Source: an uncultured Oscillospiraceae bacterium (lineage in GTDB: Bacteria > Bacillota > Clostridia > Oscillospirales > Acutalibacteraceae). From it: a stretch of DNA of 64,000 nt. The number at the start of each line of letters is the position of its first letter. The stretch's first letter is position 1. The stretch is taken from contig USCI01000003.1 in the NCBI GenBank assembly GCA_900553255.1, forward strand, positions 1 to 64,000, in the 5' to 3' direction. Of this stretch, positions 8,795 to 18,726 are shown piece after piece. The notes beneath the pieces were generated by a model. It was not told the origin of the DNA, ran no database searches, and was given only the letters and a program-made list of their open reading frames with translations. A program made the position numbers and the translations under genes.

Positions 8795-9727
8795 ATGAAC
8801 AGAGAAACGCAGCGAAAAGGGTTGGGGGCATACCTGGCCGGCAAAGGCCGGGAAGCCGTGCGAAACTGGGACTGCTATGTGTTTTTGCTTCCCTTCCTGC
8901 TAATATTTTCGGTATTTGTGATTGCCCCGGTTTTCATGTCCATCTACTACAGTTTCACCTACTACAATATTCTGCAGCCTCCCCAGTTTGTGGGATGGCA
9001 GAATTATCAGAACCTGTTTGTAGGGGACGATGTGTTTCTGACTGCGCTGAAAAACACCTTTCTTCTGGCGGTTATCACGGGTCCGGTAGGGTATATTGCC
9101 TCTCTGCTCACGGCCTGGTGCATCAACGAGCTGTCCGCTCCCCTGCGTGCGGTGATGGTTACCGTCATGTATGCCCCTTCCATCTGCGGAGGTGCCTACA
9201 TGATCTGGAAGGTACTGTTCAGCGGTGATGCCTATGGCTACCTGAATGGAATTCTTATGAGTCTGGGCCTTATCTACGAGCCGGTTCAGTGGCTGACGGA
9301 CACGAATTATATGCTGGGAGTCAGCATGGTGGTTATGTTGTGGATGAGCTTGGGATCCGGTTTTCTTTCTTTTGTTGCGGGTTTCCAGACGATCGACAAA
9401 TCCATGTATGAGGCGGGGTACGTGGAGGGCATCCGTAACCGCTGGCAGGAACTATGGTTTATCACCTTGCCCATGATGAAGCCGCAGCTGATGTTCGGCG
9501 CCGTCATGAGCATAACGGGTGCGTTTTCCTGCGGTGCCGTGCAGGAGGCGTTGTTCGGCAACCCGAGCACCGATTATGCTGCACACACCCTGCTCAACCA
9601 CATGAACGACTATGGCGGAGTGCGGTTTGAAATGGGATATGCCTGCGCCATTGCCACCTTTTTGTTTGTGGTGATGATGGGCTGCAACGGCCTGGTACAG
9701 AAGCTGCTGCGAAAAGTAGGCACGTGA
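8795..9727 (+). CDS. ABC sugar permease, MalF/UgpA type (first set)
   Basis: 310 residues with six predicted membrane segments. The EAA loop YEAGYVEGIRNRWQELWFIT...LP contacts the ATPase. It is a carbohydrate-uptake (CUT1) inner-membrane subunit that pairs with the permease at 9819. The 27-base gap after the binding-protein gene and the AAAGGA site 7-10 bases before ATG support operon membership. No ATPase gene lies in the cluster, as is usual for Firmicute CUT1 systems that share MsmX/UgpC. Confidence 0.9.
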   Translation: MNRETQRKGLGAYLAGKGREAVRNWDCYVFLLPFLLIFSVFVIAPVFMSIYYSFTYYNILQPPQFVGWQNYQNLFVGDDVFLTALKNTFLLAVITGPVGYIASLLTAWCINELSAPLRAVMVTVMYAPSICGGAYMIWKVLFSGDAYGYLNGILMSLGLIYEPVQWLTDTNYMLGVSMVVMLWMSLGSGFLSFVAGFQTIDKSMYEAGYVEGIRNRWQELWFITLPMMKPQLMFGAVMSITGAFSCGAVQEALFGNPSTDYAAHTLLNHMNDYGGVRFEMGYACAIATFLFVVMMGCNGLVQKLLRKVGT

Positions 9728-9818
9728 GTCCAGGGGGGTGGAGGACGGGCTTTGCCCGGGAAAAGGGAACGGGTCTCAAAGGGATCCGGCTGAGCTCTGC
9801 GAAAGGAATGGTCTTGCT

Positions 9819-10706
9819 ATGTTGAGCGCAAAGAGGGGGGCTTCCAAAAAATTCCGGCACGGGCAGCGGCATATCGGACGGAGCCTTGCAGGCCGAATCG
9901 GCAACTTTCTGATGCTGTGCGTGATCGGCGGATTTATGGCGATGCCTCTCGTCTATATCGTCAGCAGTGCATTCAAGCCCCTCGATGAGTTGTTTGTGTA
10001 TCCGCCGCGGTTTTTTGTGCATAATCCGACCCTTGCCAACTTTCAGAATCTTTCCGTGCTTATGGGAGATTCCTGGGTGCCAATGTCGCGGTATTTTTTC
10101 AACACGCTGGCCATCACGGCCTTGGCGGTTCTTGGGCAACTGGTGGTATCGTCGCTGGCCGCTTATGTACTGGAGAAGCGGCGGTTTCCCGGGCGGGAAT
10201 TCATTTTCCGGCTTGTGGTGCTTTCGCTGATGTTCTCAACCTCGGTCACAGCCATCCCCTCCTATATTATTATGAGCCGGATAGGGTGGGTGGATACGTT
10301 GGCATCCCTGATTGTACCGGCCATCGCGTCCTCTCTCGGCTTGTTCCTGATGAAGCAGTTTATGTGCAACATACCGGATAGTCTGTTGGAAGCCGCCCGT
10401 ATTGACGGGGCCACCGAACTGCAGATTTTTTTCCGCATCGCGATGCCTATGGTTAAACCCGCATGGCTGACCCTGATCATTTTCGGGTTTCAGAGTATGT
10501 GGGGCATGACCGGAGGAAATTACATTTTTTCAGAAGAGCTGAAGCCTCTTAACTACGCGCTCAACCAGATTCTCAGCGGAGGAGTAGCCCGTGCGGGCGC
10601 AGGTTCTGCTGTATCACTGATTCTGATCATCCCCCCTATTGCCGTGTTTATTATCTCCCAGAGCAATATTCTGCAGACCATGGCATCGTCGGGAATCAAA
10701 GAGTAA
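9819..10706 (+). CDS. ABC sugar permease, MalG/UgpE type (first set)
   Basis: About 295 residues, six membrane segments, EAA motif EAARIDGATELQIFFRIAMP in the penultimate cytoplasmic loop. Heterodimer partner of the preceding MalF-type permease in a CUT1 importer. The frame is open from 9738, but ATG at 9819 gives the normal length and N-terminus; its GAAAGGA site is 11 bases away, slightly long. A gap of 91 bases separates it from the upstream gene, larger than elsewhere in the operon. Confidence 0.88.
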   Translation: MLSAKRGASKKFRHGQRHIGRSLAGRIGNFLMLCVIGGFMAMPLVYIVSSAFKPLDELFVYPPRFFVHNPTLANFQNLSVLMGDSWVPMSRYFFNTLAITALAVLGQLVVSSLAAYVLEKRRFPGREFIFRLVVLSLMFSTSVTAIPSYIIMSRIGWVDTLASLIVPAIASSLGLFLMKQFMCNIPDSLLEAARIDGATELQIFFRIAMPMVKPAWLTLIIFGFQSMWGMTGGNYIFSEELKPLNYALNQILSGGVARAGAGSAVSLILIIPPIAVFIISQSNILQTMASSGIKE

Positions 10707-10719
10707 GCCGGGAGGAGAG

Positions 10720-12816
10720 ATGGGATTGAAACGCAAAACCTGGGCGGCAGGCCTGCTGCTTCCCATACTGCTGCTGTCATACAGTATGCCGTCGGCGGCG
10801 GAGAATCCGTTTTACAGCTATACATACGATGCCGAGGAGAATCCTGTATTTGCTCCCGACGCTGTGGTTACCGACCGCGTGATTACCGGGTCCTCGCTGG
10901 GAACGGCCAACTTTTCGAATCCATCGGATCTGTTTGTGGCTGAGACCGGAGAGCTTTATCTGGTGGATTCGGATAACAACCGGATTCTGGTGCTGAATGA
11001 GCAGATGGAACTTATCCGGGAGATCACCGCGGTGACGGACGGCAATGAGACACTGACCTTTCAGAAGCCACAGGGCATCTATATCCGGGATGCCGAAATC
11101 TATGTAGCGGATACCGGCAACCAGCGTCTTGTGGTCTTTGATGAGGAAGATAAGGTATTGCGGGTGATTGGCGCACCGGTATCCGGATCGCTGCCCGATA
11201 CGTTTGATTACAAGCCAACCAAAGTGCTGGTAGATTCGGCCGGCCGAATTTTCGTCATATCGTCCGGTTTCAACATGGGGCTGATCGAACTGGACAAATA
11301 CGGCGATTTTGTGGGGTGTCTTGGCGCGAACACCGTAAAAGTAACATTGTTCGACCTGTTCTGGCGTCTGATTTCCACCCAGGAGCAGATCGACCGGATG
11401 GAGTCCTTTGTGCCGACGGAATATAACAATATGAGCCTCGACGAGGACGATTTTCTTTATGTCACCAGCAACAGCTATACGCAGAGCGAATATGCGTCGG
11501 GAACCGCAACGCCGGTGCGTAAGCTCAATGCCAAGGGGATCGACATTCTGCGCATCACCCGAAAACCTCTGCCCTACGGGGATCCGCTAGTAGTGGCTAC
11601 GGGCAACTATCGGGGGGCTTCCTCTCTGGTGGATGTGTGTACGCTTGGTTACGGTATGTATGCGATTCTCGATGCCAACCGCTGTCGGGTATTTGTCTAT
11701 AATGCGGACGGGGAAATGCTGTTTGCTTTCGGAACGCCCGGCAGCGTCAAGGGGAGCCTGCGGGTACCAACGGCCATGGAATACCACGACGGGGTCTTCT
11801 ATGTGCTGGATTCCGACAAAATGAGCTTAACGGCATACCGGCTTAGTGAATACGGCCGCATGCTGTATACCACCGCCCAGTATCACTATGGAAGCCGGTA
11901 TGATGAGGAAGCGGAGCTTTGGGCGGAGATTGCGCAGCTGAACATGAACAACACCAATGCCCTGACAGGCCTGGGTAAATCGGCCTATCGCCGTCAGGCG
12001 TTTGCGGAAGCCATGGAGTATTTTAAGCTGGCCGAAGACCGCACCAACTATTCTGCAGCGTTTAAAATGTATCGCAGCCAGCGAATAGGTATACTGTTTC
12101 CCTATCTGATGACCGGGATTTTGGGATTTTGCGTGTTGCTGTTTGTATACAGCCTGTGGCGGAAACGGCATCCTGCCAAGGCGTTGGCCCCCCACAGTTA
12201 TCGGGGGACTTTGCAGTATTCGCGATATGTGGTATTTCATCCCTTTGACGGGTTCTGGGATTTAAAATGCGAAAAGCGCGGCAGCATGAAAGCGGCCATA
12301 ACCCTGTTGGGCCTTGCTTGTATCGTGATGGCGGTCTATAGCCGTTTTACCGGATTCATCTTTACCACCGGGCGAGTCGAGGAGATCAACCTGCTGGTGG
12401 AGGCGCTTAAGGTAGCGGCTCCCCTCCTGCTGTTTTGCGTATGTAACTGGTGTGTTACCTCTCTGATGAACGGCGAAGGGAAATTCCGGGACATTGTGAT
12501 GGCATCGTGCTATGCGTTGACCCCCATGATCTGGCTGCTTCCCCTTGCCACGATTTTCAGTCATTTTCTGATCCAGGAGGATGCGGCATTTCTGCAATTT
12601 TTGGTGGGTCTGGCGCTTTTCTGGACGGTGATTCTGCTCATCTGTGCCAACCGGCAGATTCATGATTATACTATGGGGAAGACACTGGCGGTACTCCTCA
12701 TCACCCTGCTGGTGATGGTGATTGTGCTGTTTCTTGCCGTGTTGGCCTTTGCGCTGATTCAGCAGTTTCTGGCATTCATCAGGGATCTGAGTACAGAAAT
12801 TTCCATGAGGCTGTAA
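10720..12816 (+). CDS. NHL-propeller, TPR-like and Yip1-domain membrane protein
   Basis: 698 residues. A signal peptide (1-27) is followed by an extracytoplasmic beta-propeller of NHL repeats (about 60-390), with repeats such as SNPSDLFV, LYLVDSDNNRI and IYVADTGNQRLVVF. A short TPR-like helical pair (410-455), a transmembrane helix (about 465-485) and a C-terminal Yip1-like domain with about five membrane helices (505-690) complete it. NHL propellers usually bind proteins or glycans. Its place between the two transporter halves suggests a membrane-complex or substrate-sensing role, which is inference. GGAGGAG sits just before ATG 10720. No catalytic residues recognised. Confidence 0.75.
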   Translation: MGLKRKTWAAGLLLPILLLSYSMPSAAENPFYSYTYDAEENPVFAPDAVVTDRVITGSSLGTANFSNPSDLFVAETGELYLVDSDNNRILVLNEQMELIREITAVTDGNETLTFQKPQGIYIRDAEIYVADTGNQRLVVFDEEDKVLRVIGAPVSGSLPDTFDYKPTKVLVDSAGRIFVISSGFNMGLIELDKYGDFVGCLGANTVKVTLFDLFWRLISTQEQIDRMESFVPTEYNNMSLDEDDFLYVTSNSYTQSEYASGTATPVRKLNAKGIDILRITRKPLPYGDPLVVATGNYRGASSLVDVCTLGYGMYAILDANRCRVFVYNADGEMLFAFGTPGSVKGSLRVPTAMEYHDGVFYVLDSDKMSLTAYRLSEYGRMLYTTAQYHYGSRYDEEAELWAEIAQLNMNNTNALTGLGKSAYRRQAFAEAMEYFKLAEDRTNYSAAFKMYRSQRIGILFPYLMTGILGFCVLLFVYSLWRKRHPAKALAPHSYRGTLQYSRYVVFHPFDGFWDLKCEKRGSMKAAITLLGLACIVMAVYSRFTGFIFTTGRVEEINLLVEALKVAAPLLLFCVCNWCVTSLMNGEGKFRDIVMASCYALTPMIWLLPLATIFSHFLIQEDAAFLQFLVGLALFWTVILLICANRQIHDYTMGKTLAVLLITLLVMVIVLFLAVLAFALIQQFLAFIRDLSTEISMRL

Positions 12817-12834
12817 GGGAGAAAGGATGAGGGT

Positions 12835-15396
12835 ATGAAACAATACGGCAGCAAAGCCCTGTGCCGGATCCTGTGCCTCGTTGTTTGTCTGGCACTGTAT
12901 CTGCCGATGATGACCGGCTGTACACCGGAGGGAGAGAAGCAGCAAACGCAGAAACCTCAACTGATTCCCGAGGGGACGCAGGAGAATGACGTGACCAAGA
13001 CCGAATACCAGGTTATGGCGCAGACGGAGGCGCTGACACTGGAAGTCAATCCGGACACTACGGCATTCCGGGTGATGGTAAGGGAAACCGGGTATGTATT
13101 TGACTCGACGGCCGGAGAGAACGCGGGGGACGCCGACAAGGCTTCCTTTACCATAGCCTATATGGATACAAGCGGTGTGGTGCATTACATGAACACCTAT
13201 GCGGATTCGGTCAAGAAGGGACAGTATACGCTTGAGAAGACGGATAACGGTATAAAAATCGCCTACTCTCTCGGGGAAATCGAGGCGACCTATTTTGCTC
13301 CCGTTATCCTGCCGGAGGCTCGGTATCTTGCGTATTATAACGCCATGAGTTCCACCGAACAGCGTTTCATGAGGCAGTTATACTCTCTTGTGGATTTGAA
13401 TAGCTACACAGGAGAAGACCGCAGGGAAATGGAGGAAAAGTATCCCCAGGCGAAAGACGGAAGGATATATGTGCTCACGTCAAATATGCAGAAAAGCATT
13501 AAGCAGCGACTGCATGATGCGCTGAAGAACGCCGGATACACGGAAGACGACCGGATCGCAGATGCGGAATACGGGGGAGAACTGGAGCAGGCGGCGTCAC
13601 CGCAGTTTCATCTGGTGGTATATTACGAATTGGACGGCGATCAGCTGTTGGTTCGAATTCCCACGGCAGAAATCTATTACAATCCCGATTTTCCAATGGA
13701 GACGCTGAGAGTGCTTCCCAATTTTGGACGCCCGGAGGAAAGCGGGTATTATTTGCTGCCGGATGGATCTGGCTCTGTGATGGAGTTCCGCAATGGAAAG
13801 AACAACCTGCAGGAATACGATGTCAATATATACGGAGCGGACCGGTCGATTTCCTACAGTGAAACCACATTTAAGAACAAGGTGGCTGTATTTCCGATTT
13901 TCGGATGTGCCGTAGACTCAGGCAACGGGTTTCTGGCCGTGATGGAGGAGGGAGATGCACTGGCATCGGTGACCGCAGCCCCCGGAGACGCATCGGTACC
14001 CCCCTATGCTTATGCCTCCTTTACGGTACTCCAGAGGGCACAGATCTCCACCTTTTCCACTAACGAGAATACCAATTCCTACTTCATTACACATCAGGCG
14101 TCGGTGTATGGCGGAGATTACCGTATGCGGTATTATTTTCTCACCGGGGAAGAAGCCTCGTACAGCGGCATGGCCGGGCGGTATCGACAAGTGCTCATGA
14201 AGGATCGGCAGCCGCTCGAGGCGGAAACCATGCCGCTGTACGTGCACTTGCTCGGTGAGGTGGATATTGAGAAAAACGTGTTGGGCGTAACCATCAAGGA
14301 TCAGCTTCTGCTGACCTCTTTTCAGGAGGCGAAAACCATTGTTGGCGAGCTAAAGGCGCAGGGCGTAGGGGCAATGCAGGTGATTCTGACCGGGTATCTC
14401 AACGGCGGGTATCGCCAGGGATACCTGAAGAAGGCGTCGTTGTCCAAAGCGGCAGGTGGAGGGGACGGCCTGCGGGAGCTGGCGGAGTATTTGACGCAGG
14501 AAGGCGTGGCCTATGCAGTGGATGCCGATATTCAATACGCCTACGTCAAGGGGCTGTTCGGCGGCGTAAGCAGCCGGGAGACCGTCCGACTGCTCAGCCG
14601 GCAGCCCGGGACGCTCTATCCTGCGAATCCGGCATATTTTTATGCGGACACGGCCAAGACACCCGCCTATATCCTCAACGGTGCCGGGATTGAGAAGAGC
14701 ACAACAGGGCTTATCTCTCTGCTTGCAGATGAAGGCATTACCGGAGTATCGCTGCGCAGCGTGGGACGGGATATCAACGGAGATTATCATGAAAAACGGG
14801 AAACGGATAGGCAGGACTCTCTGCGGCATCTGCTGGAACAAACGGCCGTAATCCGGGAACGGACGGACAATCTGGTACTGTCAACGGGGATTGCGCCGTT
14901 TACAAAGTTTGCGGACTCGCTTCTTGATCTGCCGTTGTCCTCCTGCAATTACGACATCACCGATTACAGTGTACCGTTTACTGCAATGGTGCTCAGCGGG
15001 TATGTCCGCTATACCGGAGGAAGCAGCAATCTGGATTTTTCGGATCAAAGCGACCGGCTTCGTCTGCTGGAGACGGGAGCGGCACCCGCATGTACGCTGT
15101 GCGCCGAGAACGGCGACCAACTGCGATCCTCGGATTTCACTGAATTTTACGCCATTGAGTACGCCTATGTAGGCGAGCGGATCAAGGAGGATTACCGGTA
15201 TGTGGCGGAAGCCGTCGGCGACTGCTGGGGACAGCCGATTCTCGGTCACACGCGTCTTGCGGACAACGTGTACGAGACAGTATACGCAAACGGTGTACAT
15301 ATCCTTGTCAACTACAACACCTACGACGTGACCCTTTCAGACGGACGTTCGGTGGGGGCCTGCGATTACCTGCGGGAAGGGGGTGACGCGGCATGA
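12835..15396 (+). CDS. DUF5696-type lipoprotein, possible glycosidase fold
   Basis: 853 residues with a lipoprotein signal (lipobox MMTGC, Cys about residue 29). It resembles the uncharacterised DUF5696 family found with CUT1 sugar transporters. An N-terminal beta-rich half (about 45-450) reads like a galactose-mutarotase-type supersandwich. The region from about 460 to 780 looks like a (beta/alpha)8 barrel with acidic strand ends (YAVDADIQYAY, RSVGRDINGDY), and a small beta tail follows. That order is seen in GH31/GH36/GH101-type enzymes, so a glycosidase is plausible but unproven. RBS AAGGATGAGGG. Its stop overlaps the next start (ATGA), indicating coupling. Confidence 0.65.
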   Translation: MKQYGSKALCRILCLVVCLALYLPMMTGCTPEGEKQQTQKPQLIPEGTQENDVTKTEYQVMAQTEALTLEVNPDTTAFRVMVRETGYVFDSTAGENAGDADKASFTIAYMDTSGVVHYMNTYADSVKKGQYTLEKTDNGIKIAYSLGEIEATYFAPVILPEARYLAYYNAMSSTEQRFMRQLYSLVDLNSYTGEDRREMEEKYPQAKDGRIYVLTSNMQKSIKQRLHDALKNAGYTEDDRIADAEYGGELEQAASPQFHLVVYYELDGDQLLVRIPTAEIYYNPDFPMETLRVLPNFGRPEESGYYLLPDGSGSVMEFRNGKNNLQEYDVNIYGADRSISYSETTFKNKVAVFPIFGCAVDSGNGFLAVMEEGDALASVTAAPGDASVPPYAYASFTVLQRAQISTFSTNENTNSYFITHQASVYGGDYRMRYYFLTGEEASYSGMAGRYRQVLMKDRQPLEAETMPLYVHLLGEVDIEKNVLGVTIKDQLLLTSFQEAKTIVGELKAQGVGAMQVILTGYLNGGYRQGYLKKASLSKAAGGGDGLRELAEYLTQEGVAYAVDADIQYAYVKGLFGGVSSRETVRLLSRQPGTLYPANPAYFYADTAKTPAYILNGAGIEKSTTGLISLLADEGITGVSLRSVGRDINGDYHEKRETDRQDSLRHLLEQTAVIRERTDNLVLSTGIAPFTKFADSLLDLPLSSCNYDITDYSVPFTAMVLSGYVRYTGGSSNLDFSDQSDRLRLLETGAAPACTLCAENGDQLRSSDFTEFYAIEYAYVGERIKEDYRYVAEAVGDCWGQPILGHTRLADNVYETVYANGVHILVNYNTYDVTLSDGRSVGACDYLREGGDAA

Positions 15397-16289
15397 CAAA
15401 GCATCGGGTTACCCTGGAAAGCCGTCAGAGGCGGTTGGGGTATGCGTTCATTGCACCGTTTATTGTCGGACTGCTGGTGTTTGTGCTCTGGCCTTTTTTT
15501 CAGTCGGTAACCTTCAGTTTCTGCAACCTGACCATGACGGATACAGGTTATCAACTGGAATTTGTGGGGTTGGAAAACTATCGGGAGATTTTTCTGGTGA
15601 ATCCCCAATACCGGCAATATCTGCTTGAATCCTTGCAGGACATGGCTATCAACGTACCGGTTTGCGTACTGTTCGCTTTTTTTGTGGCCAGTCTGCTCAA
15701 CGCCAAATTTGTCGGCCGTTCTGTCGCCAGAGTGATCCTGTTTCTACCGGTGATTGTGTCCTCTGGTCTGGTGACAAAGCTGCTGAAAGGATACACCATG
15801 GAGACCCTGACCTCCGCCACCGAAACGGCGGCGGGAGCGGGGCTGTCGGGAGCAATCGTGAACCTGATGAACCGTATGAGCCTGAGTCCCACGCTGGTCG
15901 GTTTTATCTCTGGCTCGGTGGATCGGATTTCGGATATTCTTACCATGGCGGCGGTGCCCATCATTATTTTTCTGGCCGGCCTTCAGTCCGTTTCCCCTTC
16001 GATTTTTGAAGCCTCTTATATCGAAGGTGCGACCAAGTGGGAAGTGTTTTGGAAGATATGCCTGCCCATGGTCAGTCCGCTGATCCTGGTCACCATTGTG
16101 TACAGCGTCATTGATTCTTTTACAAACGTCAGCAATCCGGTGATATCGGATATTCACAGCACCATATTTGAGAGCATAAAATTCGGCGTTGGCACAGCCA
16201 AAGCGCTGAGCTACATGCTTATCATGGGAATTATTCTGGCGGTGGTGTATAAGATCGTGTCCCGTTTTGTTTTCTACCAGGATCGCTAG
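15393..16289 (+). CDS. ABC sugar permease, MalF/UgpA type (second set)
   Basis: 298 residues, six membrane segments, EAA loop EASYIEGATKWEVFWKICLP. CUT1 permease of a second importer encoded in the same operon. The periplasmic-side loop between helices 2 and 3 contains an extra stretch (about 130-175). The start overlaps the preceding stop by four bases. It pairs with the permease at 16308 and the lipoprotein binding protein at 17275. Confidence 0.9.
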   Translation: MTKHRVTLESRQRRLGYAFIAPFIVGLLVFVLWPFFQSVTFSFCNLTMTDTGYQLEFVGLENYREIFLVNPQYRQYLLESLQDMAINVPVCVLFAFFVASLLNAKFVGRSVARVILFLPVIVSSGLVTKLLKGYTMETLTSATETAAGAGLSGAIVNLMNRMSLSPTLVGFISGSVDRISDILTMAAVPIIIFLAGLQSVSPSIFEASYIEGATKWEVFWKICLPMVSPLILVTIVYSVIDSFTNVSNPVISDIHSTIFESIKFGVGTAKALSYMLIMGIILAVVYKIVSRFVFYQDR

Positions 16290-16307
16290 AAAAAGGGGGG
16301 AGAGCCT

Positions 16308-17249
16308 ATGACTGTTCGCCAGAAAAACCGGCTGAAGAAACGGGCTTTCGGCTGGGGCATGTCGATTCTGCGGACCGTTTTCATCGGCGGGCTTTGTTTT
16401 GTCGTCCTTTATCCGCTGCTGACCATGCTGACCTCGAGCGTGATGAGCGTCAGCGACATTTACGACAGCAGCGTCAACTATATTCCCAAGGCCTTTACCC
16501 TGGAGCATTACGGTAACGCGGCGGAAATGCTCGGCTATCCGTCGGCATTGTGGAATACGCTTTTGATGGTTATGTTGGTGTCGGTGGTCCAGACCTGTGC
16601 CTGTACGCTGGTAGCCTACGGTTTTGCCCGGTACCGTTTCCGCCTTAACGGCGTATTGTTTGGGGCGGTGCTGGTCATCATGCTCATCCCGCCCGACGTG
16701 CTGATGGCGCCGTATTTTCTTCAGTTCCGCAGTTTTGACCTGTTCGGCATCGTTGAGGCCGTTACAGGCGAACCGTTGGTGCTGCTGGACACGTACTGGC
16801 CCTTTATACTGCTGGGGATGACCTGCACGGGGCTGAAAAACGGGCTGTATATCTTCATCATGCGCCAATATTTCCGCGGTGTACCTAAGGAGCTGGAGGA
16901 GGCCGCCTATGTGGATGGAGCGGGTCCTCTGAAAACCCTGATCCGCATCATCCTGCCCGGAGCAGTCTCCATGATGGTGACGGTATTTTTATTTTCCTTT
17001 GTATGGCAGTGGCTGGATGAGATCTATACGCCGGTCCTGTGCGGCAACATGAATGTGATTCCGTCCACCTTCGGCAATCTGCTCAATCCCTTTACCAATC
17101 TGACAAGCGCGGGGGACACCATGGTCCTCACCGGAGCGCTGTTGCAGGATGCGGGGATTGTGCTGGTGATATTCCCGCTGGTGCTGCTTTACATCGCTGC
17201 GCAGAAATTTTTTGTGCAGAGCATGGAACGCAGCGGGCTGGTTGGCTGA
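16308..17249 (+). CDS. ABC sugar permease, MalG/UgpE type (second set)
   Basis: 313 residues with six membrane segments and the EAA motif EEAAYVDGAGPLKTLIRIILP. Partner of the preceding permease; together they form the membrane channel of the second CUT1 importer. GGGGGAGAG is the ribosome binding site, 18 bases after the previous stop. No ATPase follows. Confidence 0.9.
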   Translation: MTVRQKNRLKKRAFGWGMSILRTVFIGGLCFVVLYPLLTMLTSSVMSVSDIYDSSVNYIPKAFTLEHYGNAAEMLGYPSALWNTLLMVMLVSVVQTCACTLVAYGFARYRFRLNGVLFGAVLVIMLIPPDVLMAPYFLQFRSFDLFGIVEAVTGEPLVLLDTYWPFILLGMTCTGLKNGLYIFIMRQYFRGVPKELEEAAYVDGAGPLKTLIRIILPGAVSMMVTVFLFSFVWQWLDEIYTPVLCGNMNVIPSTFGNLLNPFTNLTSAGDTMVLTGALLQDAGIVLVIFPLVLLYIAAQKFFVQSMERSGLVG

Positions 17250-17274
17250 CCGAAAAGAAATGGGGGTATGGAAA

Positions 17275-18693
17275 ATGAAGAAGCAACTGGCTACTGGACT
17301 GCTGACTGCGGCGCTGGTGCTCGGCACGGCCGCGTGTGGTCCGAATGAAAGCTCGGTACCGTCCGGCACAAGCGGCGCAGGACCGGGTTCAGACGCTCAG
17401 ACGCTTGTAGAGCAGCTACAGGTGTCGCAGGAATTTTTGGAAAGTCTGCGAGGTATGGAAGTGACCCGGGTATATCCCTGGGCGCTGGAGGATCCAGACG
17501 TGGAAAGCGAGAGTTACAAGCTGCGCAAACAGCTGGAGGAGGAATACGGTTTTACCCTGACCGATAAGGGGATCAGCGGAAACTACAATGAATCCATGGT
17601 ACCTTCTTTGTTAGCGGGAAAGCCGTACGGAGACATTATGCTGTGCCCGGAAGACTATTTCAACGAGTGGTTTCAGGCGGGTGTCATGGCCGATCTCACG
17701 CCCGCGGCACAGACCCTAGGCATCGACTTTACCGACGAACTGTATGAACAGAACATCCGCAAATATACCGCCGTCAATGGCGGCCAGTACGGCTACGGGT
17801 ATGCTCAGACCGACTACAGCGTATATTGCAGCCTGTATTACAACAAGCGGATTCTGGAGGAAAACCAGTTGGAGGATCCCTTTGCGCTTCGTGAAAAAGG
17901 GGAATGGACGTTTGATAAGCTGGCGGAATATGCCCGTATCTGCAAAAAAACGAACGCTGACGGTACGGTAGAACAGTGGGGATTAGGTTCCTGGACGGAC
18001 AATGAGCTGATGATCGCAATGATCAACGCCAACGACGGCTCGATCGTGTCTCTCGACGAAAACGGCCAGCTTCAGCTCAACCTCAAGGATGCCAAAACCC
18101 AGGAGGCGCTTGAATACATGTACCGCTGGTGCAATGTCGACAAGCTGGTCAACGTCAGCGAGGGCGGCTGGGAAAAAACCATGGCAGATTTTGTATCGGG
18201 GAAATACGCGTTTATGCTGGGTACAGGACATACTCTGAACCTGGCGGGCGCAAATGGTATGACGGATGAGTTCGGTGTACTGACCTTCCCTGAGGGGCCG
18301 TCCAATACATCGGGAGAGACCGATTATTCCATGCATTATTACTACTGGTTCATCCCCCAAAAATATCAGGATCAGGCGGCGCAGCTGCTGTATATCCACG
18401 ATTTGCTGGAGCGCCGGGACACACGCAGCTTCGAAGAGCGGTTTGAGGAAACCTACCTGCTCAAGATTCCGGACGAGACCTCCTACAACGATTTTCTGGA
18501 GCGATCCCGCAAGGCCCCGAAATATGAGTTATTTTCCTATTCGGGGATCGTGTGGACGGATCCGGGCATCTACGCCATTTCCACCAGCATTTTCACCGGG
18601 CAATCCACTCCTGGCAGCATAGTGGACCGGCTGTACGGATCACTGGAATCCGCTCTTAAGGATCACTGGGAAGGCATTACCTTCAATGGCTGA
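17275..18693 (+). CDS. ABC sugar-binding lipoprotein (family 1)
   Basis: 472 residues. Residues 1-20 form a lipoprotein signal ending in GTAAC, so the mature protein is anchored by its Cys. The rest is a family-1 extracellular solute-binding fold (YGDIMLCPEDYFNEWF, YGYGYAQTDYSVY, WTFDKLAEYARICKKTN, WGLGSWTDNELMIAMI). It supplies substrate to the permeases just upstream. ATG at 17275 with GGGGG 8 bases before it gives a clean signal peptide; an earlier in-frame ATG at 17260 would add five residues. Aromatic residues are abundant, as in sugar sites, but the ligand cannot be read from sequence. Confidence 0.88.
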   Translation: MKKQLATGLLTAALVLGTAACGPNESSVPSGTSGAGPGSDAQTLVEQLQVSQEFLESLRGMEVTRVYPWALEDPDVESESYKLRKQLEEEYGFTLTDKGISGNYNESMVPSLLAGKPYGDIMLCPEDYFNEWFQAGVMADLTPAAQTLGIDFTDELYEQNIRKYTAVNGGQYGYGYAQTDYSVYCSLYYNKRILEENQLEDPFALREKGEWTFDKLAEYARICKKTNADGTVEQWGLGSWTDNELMIAMINANDGSIVSLDENGQLQLNLKDAKTQEALEYMYRWCNVDKLVNVSEGGWEKTMADFVSGKYAFMLGTGHTLNLAGANGMTDEFGVLTFPEGPSNTSGETDYSMHYYYWFIPQKYQDQAAQLLYIHDLLERRDTRSFEERFEETYLLKIPDETSYNDFLERSRKAPKYELFSYSGIVWTDPGIYAISTSIFTGQSTPGSIVDRLYGSLESALKDHWEGITFNG

Positions 18694-18726
18694 TATATAC
18701 GGAGTTTGTGAGAGGAGACGATCGTA

